Shown: positions 23,401-35,395, numbered from the stretch's first letter. The stretch is DNA of 64,000 bases from Cryptomeria japonica (GCF_030272615.1 NC_081412.1:143302247-143366246); one strand, 5' to 3'. Numbers and translations are program-made. The notes: generated by a model from the letters alone, not told the origin.

Positions 23401-24599
23401 CTGCATTTCTGAATGGAATATTAGAAGAAGAATTTTTCATTGAACAACTTGAAGGATTTGTTGAAGACAATAATAAAGATCAGGTATGTAAATTGAACAA
23501 AGCTTTATATGGTTTGAAACAAGCACCAAGAGCATGGTATGAAAGATTGCACTCTTATTTGATTAAGATTGATTTTATAAGGACAAGTGAGAACATCAAC
23601 ATGTACATGAAGAATGATGAAAATGGAATATTGATCTCAGCCATATTTGTTGATGATATTATATTTTGTGGAAATGACTCTTTATGAAAGAACTTTGGAA
23701 ATGAAATGAGCAAAGAATTTGAGATGTCATTAATCAGTGAGATAAAGTATTTTATAGGTTTACAGATACTACAACTAAAAAATGAGATTTTCATTACTCA
23801 ATCCAAGTACATAAAGAAAATCTTGAAGAAATTTGGAATGGAGGATTCAAAACCAGTAAGTACTCCTATGACTACCAACTATAAATTATCAAAGAATGAT
23901 GAATCTACATCTGTTGATGAGACACTTTACCAATCCATGTTTGGAAAGCTACAATATGTTGTTCACAGCAAACCAGACATAGCACATGCAGTAGGTATAG
24001 TTGCAAGATTCTCTGCAGATCCTAAGGAAACACACATGACAACAATCAAAAGAATTTTTAGATACTTGAAAGGCACAGAGGATTATGGCTTAGTATATCA
24101 GAAAGGAAATGATTTTGATTTAAAAGTTTATACTGATGTTGATTGGGCAGGCAACATTGATGATAGAAAAAGCACAAGTGGAGGAGCTTTCTTTTTAGGA
24201 GAAAGACTAGTGAGTTGGCTTAGCAAGAAACAAGGATGTGTTTAACAGTCAACAGCAAAAGCTGAATACATTGTTGTAGCATTGAATTGTACCAACATTG
24301 CATGGATCAAACAATTGTTGGAAGGTATAAATGAGAATGTTACCGAGCCAGTAACTATATTCTGTGACAATACTAGTGCCATTAACATTTCAAAAAATCC
24401 TGTTATGCACTCTAAGACAAAGCACATATTTATCAAATATCATTATCTTAGAGAAGAAACTCAAGAGAAGAAAGTGGTCTTGGAGTATGTTAGCAAAAAG
24501 GAACAAATAGCAGATATCTTCACCAAGCCACTACCAAGGGACACTTTTGAATATCTCAAAAATAAGTTAGGGGTCCTACCCCTATCTTCTACTCGCTGA
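20415..24599 (+). pseudogene. E4 copia Gag-Pol polyprotein, full frame with stop codons
   Basis: The whole gag-pol lies in a single frame (about 1395 codons) with no frameshift. Gag (UBN2-like) starts MYKRDAPKLNKSSFSTWQKR. The zinc knuckle is CFNCDKIGHMASNY (about 21268), its last Cys changed to Tyr. The protease motif is IDSGCSHH (21564). An HHCC pre-integrase region follows (LWHKRFCHVNF, MCRGCQMG). The integrase core has HTDLCGP, LRSDRGGEF and QNGIAKRRN, with the catalytic Glu changed to Lys. RT has YQMDVKSAFLNG and FVDDIIF. RNase H has YTDVDWAG and QSTAKAEY. Premature stops occur at about 20907, 21099, 21351, 22359, 22407, 22902, 23685 and 24243. The native end is TAG or TGA near 24597. 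The element cannot move by itself. Stops and lost residues without indels suggest deamination as the main decay (inference). Confidence 0.93.
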
Positions 24600-24837
24600 C
24601 CGAGTTCGGTGAAAGCATCAATCTGATGACTCTAATGAATATCTTTTGGGAGTTGATGCTGATTTATACACTTTAGGATGTTTTCTAAAGGTATAGAGGA
24701 AATAATACATGAAATATTACAAGGAACAAGAATTGAAGACAAATGCTCTGACCGAGACTCAGTTGATACACAACAGCAGAAAATAACTTCTTACATAAAG
24801 TAATTATGTTTTAGTTCTTTACTTTTTGGCATTGTTG

Positions 24838-24916
24838 TCAAAGGGGGAGAAGACTACTATAAAGGGGAGAAGACTAATATAGAGGAAGAAGACCTATCAG
24901 GGGAGAAGACTAAAAG
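24838..24916 (+). repeat. Tandem PPT-like purine repeats in E4 3' UTR
   Basis: Four copies at about 20-bp spacing of an AAAGGGGAGAAGACTA-type unit, starting near 24839, 24860, 24880 and 24899. They lie between the pol stop and the true PPT. The resemblance to the PPT AAAGGGGGAGA is seen directly; amplification of the PPT is inference. Confidence 0.7.
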
Positions 24917-25055
24917 AAAACTGAGCAGACTATAGATTAGAAAGAAGACTGAAACCAGGAGAAGTCTAATGTATGGGGGAGAGCATTTCAGCATTTTAGA
25001 ATCACAACAATCCGAATCTTTTAAGGTCAAATCAATTGGTTTTGCCATCAATGCC

Positions 25056-25066
25056 AAAGGGGGAGA
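25056..25066 (+). other. E4 polypurine tract
   Basis: AAAGGGGGAGA next to the 3' LTR start at 25068. Confidence 0.88.
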
Positions 25067-25067
25067 T

Positions 25068-26548
25068 TGTTGGCAACATAGCTTTATAACAGACAATGAA
25101 AGATTGTTGGCATTTCAATAAGGATATTGAGAAGGTTGTTGATGATTATGGATATAACTGATTAAAGATGTTTAATGTCTTGATATTATTATTTTGTCAT
25201 TGATGTCAAGAAATTGATTTTCTAATTTAGTATGATGTTGCCATATCTTGAGAAGTATAAGATATTCAATGGCAACTTGTACCGAGTCAGACAATGATGA
25301 GATCATGATGTTTTAGATTGTTTTAACATCATACATATGTTGTAAAATGTAAAGGTTAATACTATACTATGTTATCAAGCAAATAACCTAGTCGGTAAAC
25401 CCTAAGGAACCTAGTTGGTAAACCCTAAGGTTATCACTATCGGTTAATGAAGACAGAATGTCTACTGAGTGAAGTTTAGTATTCACCGAGTTGTTACCGA
25501 GTTGTAACTAAGCTATAACAGAATGCATTAAATGTTTACATGTCGTATTTAATGAAGGAAGCTGATGAGCTGGAACTAATCAATGATTAGTGAGCCATGA
25601 ATGAAGTTTGTTAATGAATATAAGGCAATGAAAAGTCGACATGAAGATCTACAGCTCAGATTGAACTGCAATACCCTGGCACAAGTTCCAAGACTAATAT
25701 ACAAGTTCCAAGGTGGGGTAAAACATTTTCAAATCAGAAGATGCATTGAACCTGGACAAGATTGAAGATCTGATGGCTATGATTGATCATGGGAAATGTG
25801 ATCAAGGAGATTAAGCAGTTACCTAATTGTTTATAAATAGGAAACTGCTGATAAACAATGTATGTGGGCAAGTGTATGCATAGGGATGCTACATAGTGAT
25901 TACCGAGCACAAAATATTGAAGACCTATTAGAATAATAGATTATAGAAGCCCAGCAGATAGACAAGATTAGTTCTATGTCTAGATTGTATTGAACAAATA
26001 GGAATCTACTTTAGCATTTTAGATGTGAAGTTGCAGATAAATTTTATTACTGTTATTTTGTGAAAGTGACAGAAAATTGCTTAACCGAGTGGACTTAATA
26101 GTCTTATTTGTAAAACCCTCTAGCAAGGTGACATTCTGATTGAATGTTTGAAATCCTTTAACAAGGTCACTTCTAACAAAGTGAAAATCCTAATAGATTT
26201 GAAGGAAATCCCTTAACCGGGTCACATCTAGCAATGTGTTTGTAATCTTTAACCGGATTTGCTTTTAACCGAGCATACTCTAGAAGAGTATATTTCTCAG
26301 TGGGTCTGAAATCCCATAGTGGTTTTTCCCTATTTGGGTTTCCACGTTAAATCTAGTGTTATGAGGTTTATGATGTTCTTATGCTTTTGAGTTTGCATGT
26401 TTGACAGTTTTGGTTATAGTACTGATATACATGTTACCGAGGTTGAATCTGATGTTTTTAGGGATGATTAAGTTTGTATGAGTCACCCCCCCGCCTCTCA
26501 TCTTGTTGGCTATTGGATCTGTACTTATATTAAGTATCAGAACTATCA
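25068..26548 (+). repeat. E4 3' LTR
   Basis: 1481 bp, starting TGTTGGCAAC and ending ACTATCA, followed by TSD AAATG. It matches the two 5' LTR fragments with scattered, mostly transition differences. Near 25387-25430 an AACCTAGTCGGTAAACCCTA unit is duplicated in tandem; the 5' LTR has one copy. Confidence 0.93.
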
Positions 26549-27021
26549 AAATGGTCTAGGGTAATGATTCCTTTTTGTTGTTGTTGATAGATTCTCTAAA
26601 ATGTCTAATTTTATTAATTGCAAGAAAACTAGTGATGCAACTAGAATGAAAATCTTGTTTTTGAGAGTTGTTATATTACATGGCATCCCTAGGACTATCA
26701 CCTCTGATAGAGATACAAATTCCTGAGTCACTTTTGGAGGAATCTGTGGAATAAAAGAAAACTAAATTATAATTTAGTAGTGTTAATCACCCACAAATAG
26801 ATTAGAAGACTAAAGTTGTAAATTAGAGCTTGGGAAATGTGTTAGTGTGCATAGTTGCTGAAAATCCCAGCCTGTGAGAATTGGCACTACCTCATGTTGA
26901 ATTTGCCTCCAACAGTTTAGTAAATCAATCTATAGGAAATTCCCTTTCTCAAGTTGTCTATGATAGGAATCCCCCAGGTGTGTTAGATTTGGTACAATTA
27001 CCTATTCATGACAAAATTGGT
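26549..27021 (+). pseudogene. E0 gypsy integrase core, decayed (piece C)
   Basis: Continues piece B after E4. Translation gives [18 protein letters not shown], then [14 protein letters not shown] with the second catalytic Asp (near 26700), a damaged SPTNRLED segment where HPQTDGQTE would normally stand, and later PLAQVVYDRNPPGVLDLV-type residues. Stops and frameshifts are frequent. It stops at the E3 LTR start. Confidence 0.78.
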
Positions 27022-27914
27022 TGATGCAGGAGCACTAGTGTAGTTCTTATCGGTTGGGCAGTTAGTAGTGGAATTTCTTGGAGATCGTGGAATTTCTTCG
27101 TGTTTGAGAGTTTAGCATTGTGGATTTGGATTTATTCCCTTGAGTTCATTACCTTTGTCATGTTCGAGTTTCATGGAATTTTGGTTTAATTCCGATGAGA
27201 TATCAATTCCAGTATTGGCCCAGTTGATGTGTTCTTACCGGTTAGTCTAGCAATGTGTTGAGCAAAGTTGGATTAGGTTGCAGTTGATCTCCATGACTTG
27301 CAGATCATTGATTTATGTTTCTTATATATTTTCTGATGATCCTAGAGAATTATGTGATGTTTTGTGCATTAGAAGTTGTTCTTAATTATTTTGATCTGAC
27401 ATGTTACCATTAGCATGTTTCATGAATTGGTTGGTCTTTGGGCCGACTTGATCAAGTTATTATTATTTGCAAATGGTATAAATAGAAGTTTGTGAGTCAT
27501 TTGAGAAGATAGAAGATAAAAGACTGAAGTTAGAGATCGAGAAAGATGTAGTTTTCTGAGAGATTTTGGTCGGGGGAGATTGAAGTTGGGATGGCTGAAG
27601 TCTAGATCAATGCAGAACAATGCAGACTATTACTGGAGACCTATTTGTTGAGCAGAAGATCTGCGGATCTTAGATTTGTATATTGATCCTGGTGAGATTT
27701 TGGTTTGGGGAGATTGAGGTCCAAATTAGTGCAGAATAGTGGAAGTTGTTACTGCATGAAGATTTATTAAGAGGGTGATATGTGGATCATAGATCTAAGT
27801 TGTAAGAGTTGTTTTGTAATCCTGGGTTGTGGTCCAGCATGTGGCATATGTAATTATTCAGATTGTTATAAGATTTGTTCTTATTGTTTTACCAATTATG
27901 TGTTATGTGATGTT
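27022..27914 (+). repeat. E3 first LTR, fragment 1
   Basis: Matches 43934-44830 (TGATGCAGGAGCAC start, the GTGTTTGAGAGTTTAGCATTG block, and a block near GGTATAAATAGAAG). GGTATAAATAG at about 27475 is a good TATA-box candidate, with the same sequence near 44386 in the second LTR. Ends at the E1 TSD ATGTT (27910-27914). Confidence 0.88.
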
Positions 27915-28280
27915 TGTGAGAGTTGAGAAATACAACACCACAGGAGCCCAAATGATCTTTGCAAGTTGAAATAAACCTGTTACAAGGAGAAGCAAGGAAG
28001 CAACAGAGAAAAAACAAAATGCACAGAAAAATGCTCAAAACGATGAGAGCTCTGTATTCACAAAAAAAGTGTAATGTGGTAATGATACAAATAAAAGAAT
28101 TAACCTCTAATAGGTCAAGAAATCCTAAAAGGGAAAACCCTAGGCTTGCACATAATAATTAATAAAAGTGTTAATTATTATGCACCTAATGTTAGCTTAA
28201 GTGTAAAAGAGATAAAGGGAACTTAATTAATTAAACAAATGTTATTTAATTAGTCAAGTAAAGACCTGATTACTCTAACA
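27915..28280 (-). repeat. E1 3' LTR (left)
   Basis: 366 bp, from TGTGAGAGTTGAG to ACTCTAACA on the plus strand; nearly the same as 33678-34042. It contains AGGTCAAGAAATCCTAAAAG and an AATTAATTATTATGCACC block shared with E7. Confidence 0.9.
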
Positions 28281-28290
28281 CCCCTCCTTA
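28281..28290 (-). other. E1 polypurine tract
   Basis: Minus strand AAGGAGGGG next to the 3' LTR. E7 has the equivalent AAGGGGGGG at 54417-54425. Confidence 0.75.
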
Positions 28291-28499
28291 AGCTAGACTT
28301 AGGGAGAAGCTAAAACCTAGAACAACTACTGAAAGTAGGAAAGATGGGTCCCAACAAGGCCTGATCAGGCACCTAAATACAATGAAATCTCTATGAAACG
28401 AAGAAAAAAGAGAAACCCCAGTGGGAAAAATATCCTCTCCAAAAGGAGATAAAAGAACATGCTAAAATAAATATGAAGGAAGGAAGGCCTCATAAAGAC

Positions 28500-31400
28500 C
28501 CCCCAAGGCCAACTTCTTTCACCCCAAGAATAGAGCGTAACTGAAGATAGTGCGGCGATGCAAAAGGTTTTGTGAAGATGTCTGCAACCTGCACGATAGT
28601 GGGAATGCACTCCAGAATGAGAGAACCATCCTAAATCAACTAGCAGATGAAATGTATGTGAAGCTCAATGTGCTTCGTCTGCTGATGCTCTCTGGGTTGC
28701 AAGAAATGTGAATAACACTCTGATTGTCACACCAAAGAATAGTGGGACTATCAGGAGGAAAACCAAACTCAGTCATCAACTATCGAAGCCATAAGATCTC
28801 CTGACTGGCAAGCACAACAGCTAGGTACTCAGCCTCTGTATATGATAATGCATGAGTAATCTGCTTCTTGCAAGACCATGTGATAGGACTTGAGCCAAGA
28901 TAGAAAACAAAGCCAGAAGTGGACTTTTGATCATTGACATCACCAACCCAATCTGAGTTAGTGTAGCCAACAATGTGAGGTTCCCCTGATGTGTAGTGAA
29001 TGCCATGAGAAATAGATCCCCAAATGTACCGCAAAATACGTTTGGCAGCTTGCCAATGACTCTCATGAGGATCATGGGAGAATCAAGAGACAAGGCCAAC
29101 TGCAAAGGAAAGATCAAGATGAGTGTGTGTTACAACAAACTGCCAACCAACTGCTTGTAAAGTGTAGAATCTATTGAAGGAGTGGAGCAAGTAGTAATCA
29201 AAACAACCCCTGATTGAAAAGGAGTGAGAGCAAGCTTGCAATCAAGCATGCCAAAGCATTGAAGCATGTGAAGAGCATACTTCTGATGGTAAATGTAGAT
29301 CCCATCAGAAGATTGGATCACCTCAAGACCAAGAAAATAGTGTAGAAGATCGAGATCTATCATCTCAAATTGGTCCATCAAAGCTCATTGAACATGCTAA
29401 ATCATAAAGGATGAGCTACCTATGATGAGGAGATAATCAATATATAGCACAAGAATTAGGATCTCACCCTCAAGAAGTTGAATGTACACTGTGTGATCAG
29501 AATGACAGTGTGTGAAACTAGTGGAGAGCAAGAAAGAGTCCATCTTCTCATACCAAGCCTGAGGGGCTTGTTTGAGACCATACAATGAACACTGAAGTCT
29601 ACAAACCAAAGAATTGTCCTGCACAAATCCCTAATGCTACTCCATATAGATTTCCTCCTGTAGGTCCCCATGCAAGAAAGCACTCTTCACATCCATTTGA
29701 AAAATGGGTCATCCCCGAGAAGCTGCAAAGGATAGTACAAAGCGAATAGAGTTCATCTTGGCGATAGGGGAAAATGTCTCAAAGTAATCAATACCCTCAA
29801 CTTGTGAGAACCCTTCACAATAAGACATGCTTTGTACTTATCAATCAAACCATCAGCAACATACTTAGTGCAATACAACCAAGCTGAACCATCTTTCTGC
29901 CCTTAGGAAGAGGATAGCGATCCCAAGTATTTTTCCTCATCAAAGAAGAATACTCCTCCTCCATAGCACAATCCCACTCAGGGTGTCTAGTAGCCTTTGA
30001 AAACTTCTAAGGATCATCTGAAATGTCATGACTTAAAAGAATAGAACCCATAGTATGAGAACGGGTGTGATGAGTATCTGAAGGATCATCGACCATAGAT
30101 CCTACCGCCTCAACAATAAAGAAAGCCCACTTGGGAATTTGAGGTGGAGCAGGTGGAGGTGGGGATGGTGGATCATCAACAACATCATCAGAATCATCCT
30201 CAAAATAATCCTAACAAGATGCAGTGGGAGGAGTAGATAGAGGAGTAGACACTAGAGACAGGGTATCCACTGTGGGAAGGTGCTCATCAAACTGAACATC
30301 TCGTCGAAACAAGAACTCTCTGGAATCAGGATCAAACAACTTGTACGCCTTAACATCCTCATAGTAGCCAAAAAAAATGAGGGGTCAACTCTTTTTCTCT
30401 ATTTCTTTCCTCTGAGCATCAGGAATAAATTCCCATGCCTCACTGCCAAATACTCAGAAAAAAGAAACATCAGGCTTGTCTTGAGACCAAGCCTCCTCAA
30501 GAGTTGTATGTCGAGTCGCCTTGTGAGGAATCCAGTTTTGAATGTAGTTGGCACAATTGACTACCTCAGCCCAAAAATACGAATCCATGGACCTGGACCG
30601 AATCATACAATTCGCCATCTTCCGTAAAGTTATGTTCTTTCGTTCAGCGACACCATTCTGCTGAGGGGTGTAGGGAACAATAAACTAATGCTGCAAACCA
30701 TGCTCAGTGCAAAAATATTTGAAAGCCTGATTTACATACTCCCCCCCATTATCTATACGTATCCACTGAATAGAACAACCAAACTGCTTCTCTACAAATG
30801 TCTTGAAGATTCGAAATGAATCAAAGACATCAAACTTGTACTTAAGAAAGTACACCGATGTGCGTCTGGAGAAGTCATCAATAAATGTGAGTACATACTT
30901 GGCCCTAGAAAAAGGAGTAGGGAATGACATGAGGTCATTGTGAATCAACTCCAAAGGTGCCAAAGCATGAGGGGCTCTTCCCTTTGAAAAGGGATCCTTG
31001 TGATTCTTGCCAAGAACACAATCATGACAAACACCATTAGTGCATGAAATCTGTGGGAGCCCAAGAACAACTGCCTATGTACTCATCTGCTAAAGATATT
31101 TGTAATTGGCATGGCCCAAGCGCTCATGCCAAAGATTACTCACTGAATCTGCATGTGCTATAAGAGAAGAACCTGCACTCACAGAGGGCTCAAATCTGTA
31201 AAGACAAGATGCAGTATCAGCACTCCCAGTAGCCACAACCAAATCAGAGTCATGGAGGTCCCGAATAACCACATTATGTGGTGAGAACTCAACTGTCTTA
31301 CCAGATCCAGAATGGAAAATATAATAAATGGATAGGAGGTTCGTTGAGATGTTAGGAACAACCAGAACGTCCTGCAGAGTACCTCCATCCAAAGAGATAG

Positions 31401-32498
31401 AACCTAAACCCAAGACTGAAAGCTGAACTAAGTCACCCACTGCAATTTGTGAAGTACCACAAGAGGCAAGAGAAGTAACCAACTACTAAGTGTGAGTCAT
31501 ATGGTGAGAAGCACCAGAATCTAAAATCCAAGTGGACCCATATGTCAAAGCTCGAGCAATGAGAGCATGACCTTTCCTTGTGGAAGGAGAAGATGCCTGA
31601 GGTGAGGAGATGTGATGTTGTTGCATGGCTTCCTCTAAAGACTCTAATCATTTCCAACACCTGGAAACTGGATGTCCTTCCTTGACACAAAAACTGCAAG
31701 TATCTCCTAATTTCTTCTTAGTCTTGGAGGAAGACTCACCAGACTGCAAAGATTTCCCTTGTTTTAGAGGAAATGGAGGTTTAGAATCAGACTTAGGAGG
31801 TGGCTTGGAGGAATGCTCATTGCCTACAAAATTCTTCTTTGGCTTTGGTTTTTGATTTTGCTCCTCCTTAGAGGACTGAGCAACCAAAGCTTTATTCTTG
31901 GACCCTAAGAGCATGTCTAGCTAAGAAAGGTGAGACTGCTCATGAGACAAACACTCACAAAACACATCAAAGGTATGCATGGTGAAACAAGAACCCAAAC
32001 CATCCATGGTGGAGTAGAAAGAAGAGGCAAAAAATTGAAAATGACCCTGAAGCTTCGAAAGGATCAAGTGAATGCACTTTGTGTCTGTCTTGGTCTTTCC
32101 AAACCCTAAAGAACAAATCTGGTAGTCTTGAATTTGTTTGAAAAATCCTCAATGGTGGGAAAGGAATCAGGTGACAAAGAAACTAACTCTGCCTCAATCT
32201 ATAATGCCTGGATCTCATTAACTCTCCCGAAGAGAGTCTCAAACTTCAACCACATAGCACGAGGAGTGAGAAACTCATCAAGGTGAAACAGAAGACTATC
32301 AGAAACATGGAAAGAGAGCAAACCCATGGCCTCATCCATCTTGTTTATGTGCTAAAGAATATCATAAGGACGCTACAACAGAGGCTGAACCTCATCCAAA
32401 CAAGACCACAACCCTCGGACCCTAAGAAGCTGCATGATGTGAGGCTTCCAAGTGTGATAGTTGTGTGATGTCAACAACTCAACTAAAGAATCTGCCAT
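28500..32498 (-). pseudogene. E1 copia Gag-Pol polyprotein, decayed
   Basis: Starts at an ATG at 32498-32496 (MADSLVELLTSHNYHTWKPH, Gag). Gag continues over 31967-32450, with a zinc knuckle CSFCVKEGHPVSRC at about 31655-31690. A protease/pre-integrase part follows (31090-31482, ending LWHERLGHANYKYL). The integrase core has HNDLM, RIDNGGEYVN and QNGVAERKN (30600-30963), with its Glu kept. RT has a frame-changed MDVKSAFLHG region (about 29690), LVCRLQCSLYGLKQAPQAWYEKM and LYIDYLLI, where the usual YVDD is changed to YIDY. RNase H has GYTNSDWVGDVNDQKSTSGF and LSYTEAEYLAV (28780-29034), then a VADIFTKPFA end near 28560. Several stops and at least two frame changes separate the parts. Motif order is that of Ty1/copia (integrase before RT). 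Confidence 0.9.
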
Positions 32499-33665
32499 GA
32501 AACTCTGCACCTATACCTGCATGTGTTTTGTTTTTATCATGTGATCTTTCATAATAGACAGAAGATGAAGAAGGGTTTTTTTTTTGGAGAGTTTTGGTGT
32601 TCTAGATTTCTAATATAAATGACAGAAAGTGAGAAAAAAACACCCACCCACAATAGATAAACCCAAACCCTAGTACATACAGATGAGAAGGAAGTAGTGC
32701 ATAAGAAAAAAACTTCAAACTGAAATATCTTGTACCTGATGAAAAATCTAAGAAACAATATCACATATCTGAATAGAGCATGCTGAGAGCTTTCCAACGC
32801 CTATTCATTTTCGCAAAACGGAGTTTGTTTGCCCATTCTACGACCCCAAAAGTATAGAAAAGAGACCCCACTTTGACTGGAAAAAAGTATAGTCAAACAA
32901 CAAAATTGGAAAAAAAATTCCAATACCACGAGGCCCGGCTCGGAACCAACATTCTGACGCCTATTCATTTTCAAAAAAAGGACTTCGTATGCTCAAGATA
33001 TGATGAAAAAATCAACCCCCCCTTTCAAAGGCAAGAGAGAGGGGAAACAGTGGCTAACTAGTGGTGGGGCTGGGCGGAGGTGGTGCTCTGGTGGTGGAGT
33101 GACAGAGCTGGGTGGTGGCGAGGTAGCAGTGGCAGGCGGGTGGCCGATGGGTAGGGCGGTGGGGGCCAACGAGGGTTGGAGGCCGATGGGGGCTGGCGGG
33201 TGAGGCCCGTGCCGACAGAGCCAATGGCCGGACTATCAGGCCGGTGGGGACCCAAAAACAAACCCCAAAAAATTTGACTTTAAAAAAAAAAACACTTTAC
33301 AGATTTTTTAAATATTGTTTTTTGATTTTTGTTTTTGATTTTTTTTGCAAAAAAATCAAATTTCGGCCTGTATGTCGTAATAAGGCTAAAAAAATCAATT
33401 TTTTTCTTGAACTACGTGTTAGGGCCGTAAGACCTGGTCCAGAAGAAAAATATACCCCCAAAGGCTCAGGTGTTGAAAGTGGTAAAGTTTTATATGACCA
33501 TAGGGGTTTTTGGGCCTTCTGAGTACGATGGTGAGATCAATTTAGGCCCAAAGTACTAAAAAAAAAAGGCCTATCCCTAGGTGAACAAAAAAGCTTCTGA
33601 AAAAAAACCAGATCTGCTTCCAATGCAAAAACCTCAAAGCAAGAACAGGTAGTTGCAGATCTGAA
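32499..33665 (-). other. E1 5' leader with GC-rich purine island
   Basis: Long leader of about 1.17 kb without a supported frame. At 33055-33240 the plus strand is G-rich, built of GGTGG, GGGGC and TGGCGGG steps. The corresponding leader of E7 has a similar but longer island at 55620-56040. Both islands are followed by a run of T and A tracts with CAAATTTCGGCCTG. Confidence 0.75.
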
Positions 33666-33677
33666 GCTCTAATACCA
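33666..33677 (-). other. E1 primer-binding site
   Basis: Minus strand TGGTATTAGAGC, one mismatch from the initiator-Met PBS, touching the 5' LTR. Confidence 0.88.
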
Positions 33678-34042
33678 TATGAGAGTTGAGAAATTCAACA
33701 CCACAGGACCCCAAATTATCTCTGCAAGCTGAAATAAACCTGTTACAAGGAGAAGCAAGGAAGCAATAGAGAAAAACTAAAATACACAAAAAAAAAATGC
33801 TCAAAAAAGCTAAGAGCTTTGTATTTACAAAAAAAGTGTAATGTGATAATGATACAAAGAAAAGAATTAACCTCTAATAGGTCAAGAAACCCTAAAAGGG
33901 AAAACCCTAGGCTTGCACATAATAATTAATTCTTTATTAATTATTATGCACCTAATGTTAGCCTAAGTGCAAAGAGATAAAGAGAACTTAATTAATTAAA
34001 TAAGTATTAAACTAATCAAGTAAAGACCTAATTACTCTAACA
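33678..34042 (-). repeat. E1 5' LTR (right)
   Basis: 365 bp. Its inner end reads TATGAGAG where the left copy has TGTGAGAG, so the terminal CA has changed to TA on the minus strand. Followed by TSD ATGTT. Confidence 0.9.
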
Positions 34043-34096
34043 ATGTTATCAGTAGTTCTTTATGCCATATCTGGTGTTGTTTTACTGGTTACCAGT
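34043..34096 (+). repeat. E3 first LTR, fragment 2 (54 bp)
   Basis: Short piece of the E3 LTR between E1 and E2. It starts with the E1 TSD ATGTT and ends with the E2 TSD CCAGT, and matches about 44843-44896 of the second LTR. Confidence 0.87.
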
Positions 34097-35372
34097 TGTA
34101 GACACCTAAAAATGGTCAACGCTTGTGGGATCATACTTTAACATTTGCGCATTGCCTCATTTTAGGTTTTTGCGTCGCATTAACATTTTCTCCTATGTCA
34201 CGCACTTGGTCCTTATCATTTGCGAGCATTGAGTCCTTCTTCTACATTCTTCATTTATCTCGCTTTCGAATTTGGTCTTTTTGACAACAATCTTTAATCA
34301 TGATTTTGGTCGATCTTGTCAATCTCTTATCAACTTGTCAATCTCGTCGTTTTACGATCGATTTGTCATTGATCGTTGTCCTCTTCAATCATGTCAATTT
34401 GGATCAATTTGTCATTGTTCCTCGTCAATTGGCGCATTTTATCAATTAAATCATTTATCACATTGGTCATTTATCAATCCAAAATTAAATCATGATCGAG
34501 TCAATTATCTTTCAAGACCTAATTGTCATTCTTGCATTACTAATTCATCTTCTAGGGTTTTGTGATTTCATCATTTAACCTGATTTGTCATTTCCTCCTT
34601 TAGGATTAATAAATTATTTATTTATCCTAAGTTTTCTTGTCACAATTAAATGTTCATTTAATTGGCTAATTCTTCTTCTTTGTGAATTAATTAATAAATG
34701 ACAAATTATTAATTAATTTACCTAATTTCTAATTTCTATCAATTTCTTAATTCCTAAATTCTTAATTCTCTAATTTCTTAATTTCAATTTCCTCCTATTT
34801 CATCTCCTAATTCTATGGGAATGACATTTCAATTTGTCATAATTTGTCATAATTGACAATCAATCAATTTTGACATAGAATGTGTCATATTTTGTCATAA
34901 ATTATCAATCAACAAATTGTGCATAGAAAGTGCATAATTTGTCATATTGATTTGCAATTTCCATTTGAATTGGATCATGCTAATCTTGTCATTTCTCCAA
35001 TTTCTCTATAAATTGGATGATTTTCTACAACCAAGCCCTAATTTTTGCGAATCCTTAATCAAACTATTGAATTTACACTTCGAGTATTCTTGTGTCAAAG
35101 TCAATCTTGCTTTTACAATTAGGTGTATGCACTTGAAGGTGAGATCCACAACAAACCTATTTGGAGAAGAAAGAAGAAAAATGGAGCCGCATGAAGGAGC
35201 ATTTGAATCCCATCTTTGGTTTGCATGATCTTTGCTTTTGAATGTTTTATTTCATGTCTCTATTGAGTGTGCTTAGGATTAGATCATTGCAATGTGTGTT
35301 TGTGATTGAGCTAATAATGATTAATATGTCTTTATATATATTGCTTTAATGATTCCTATTTCCTATGCTACA
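34097..35372 (+). repeat. E2 5' LTR
   Basis: 1276 bp, rich in short TTGTCA/TTTGTCAT and TAATTTCTTAATTCC motifs. It is almost identical to 42395-43697; the 3' copy has a few small insertions, for example an extra TTTTCTAAATTCTTAAT segment and one extra TAATTTGTCA unit. Confidence 0.93.
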
Positions 35373-35377
35373 TTAAT

Positions 35378-35395
35378 TGGTGAACCCGACGTGAA
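35378..35395 (+). other. E2 primer-binding site (not Met type)
   Basis: TGGTGAACCCGACGTGAA, 5 bp inside the LTR; E8 has TGGTGAACCCGACATGAA at 60498. It starts with TGG, as expected for pairing with a tRNA CCA end, but is not the initiator-Met site. I could not assign the tRNA. Confidence 0.7.

Larger units (their letters stand above)
6384..26548 (+). mobile_element. E4: full-length Ty1/copia retrotransposon, interrupted by E5
   Basis: LTRs begin TGTTGGCAAC and end ACTATCA. The flanking TSD is AAATG (6379-6383 and 26549-26553). The order is 5' LTR (split by E5), PBS, gag-pol frame, PPT, 3' LTR. Without the 12.5-kb E5 insert the element is about 7.6 kb. The target was the integrase core of E0: deleting E4 and one TSD copy rejoins that coding region. 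The two LTRs differ by a few percent by eye, clearly more than the E5 LTRs, which agrees with E4 being older than its insert. Confidence 0.93.
27915..34042 (-). mobile_element. E1: Ty1/copia retrotransposon, full length but defective
   Basis: 6.1 kb on the minus strand with 366- and 365-bp LTRs, TSD ATGTT on both sides (27910-27914 and 34043-34047), a PPT, PBS and decayed gag-pol. On the plus strand each LTR ends ACTCTAACA. It is of the same family as E7. It is inserted in the first LTR of E3. Confidence 0.92.
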
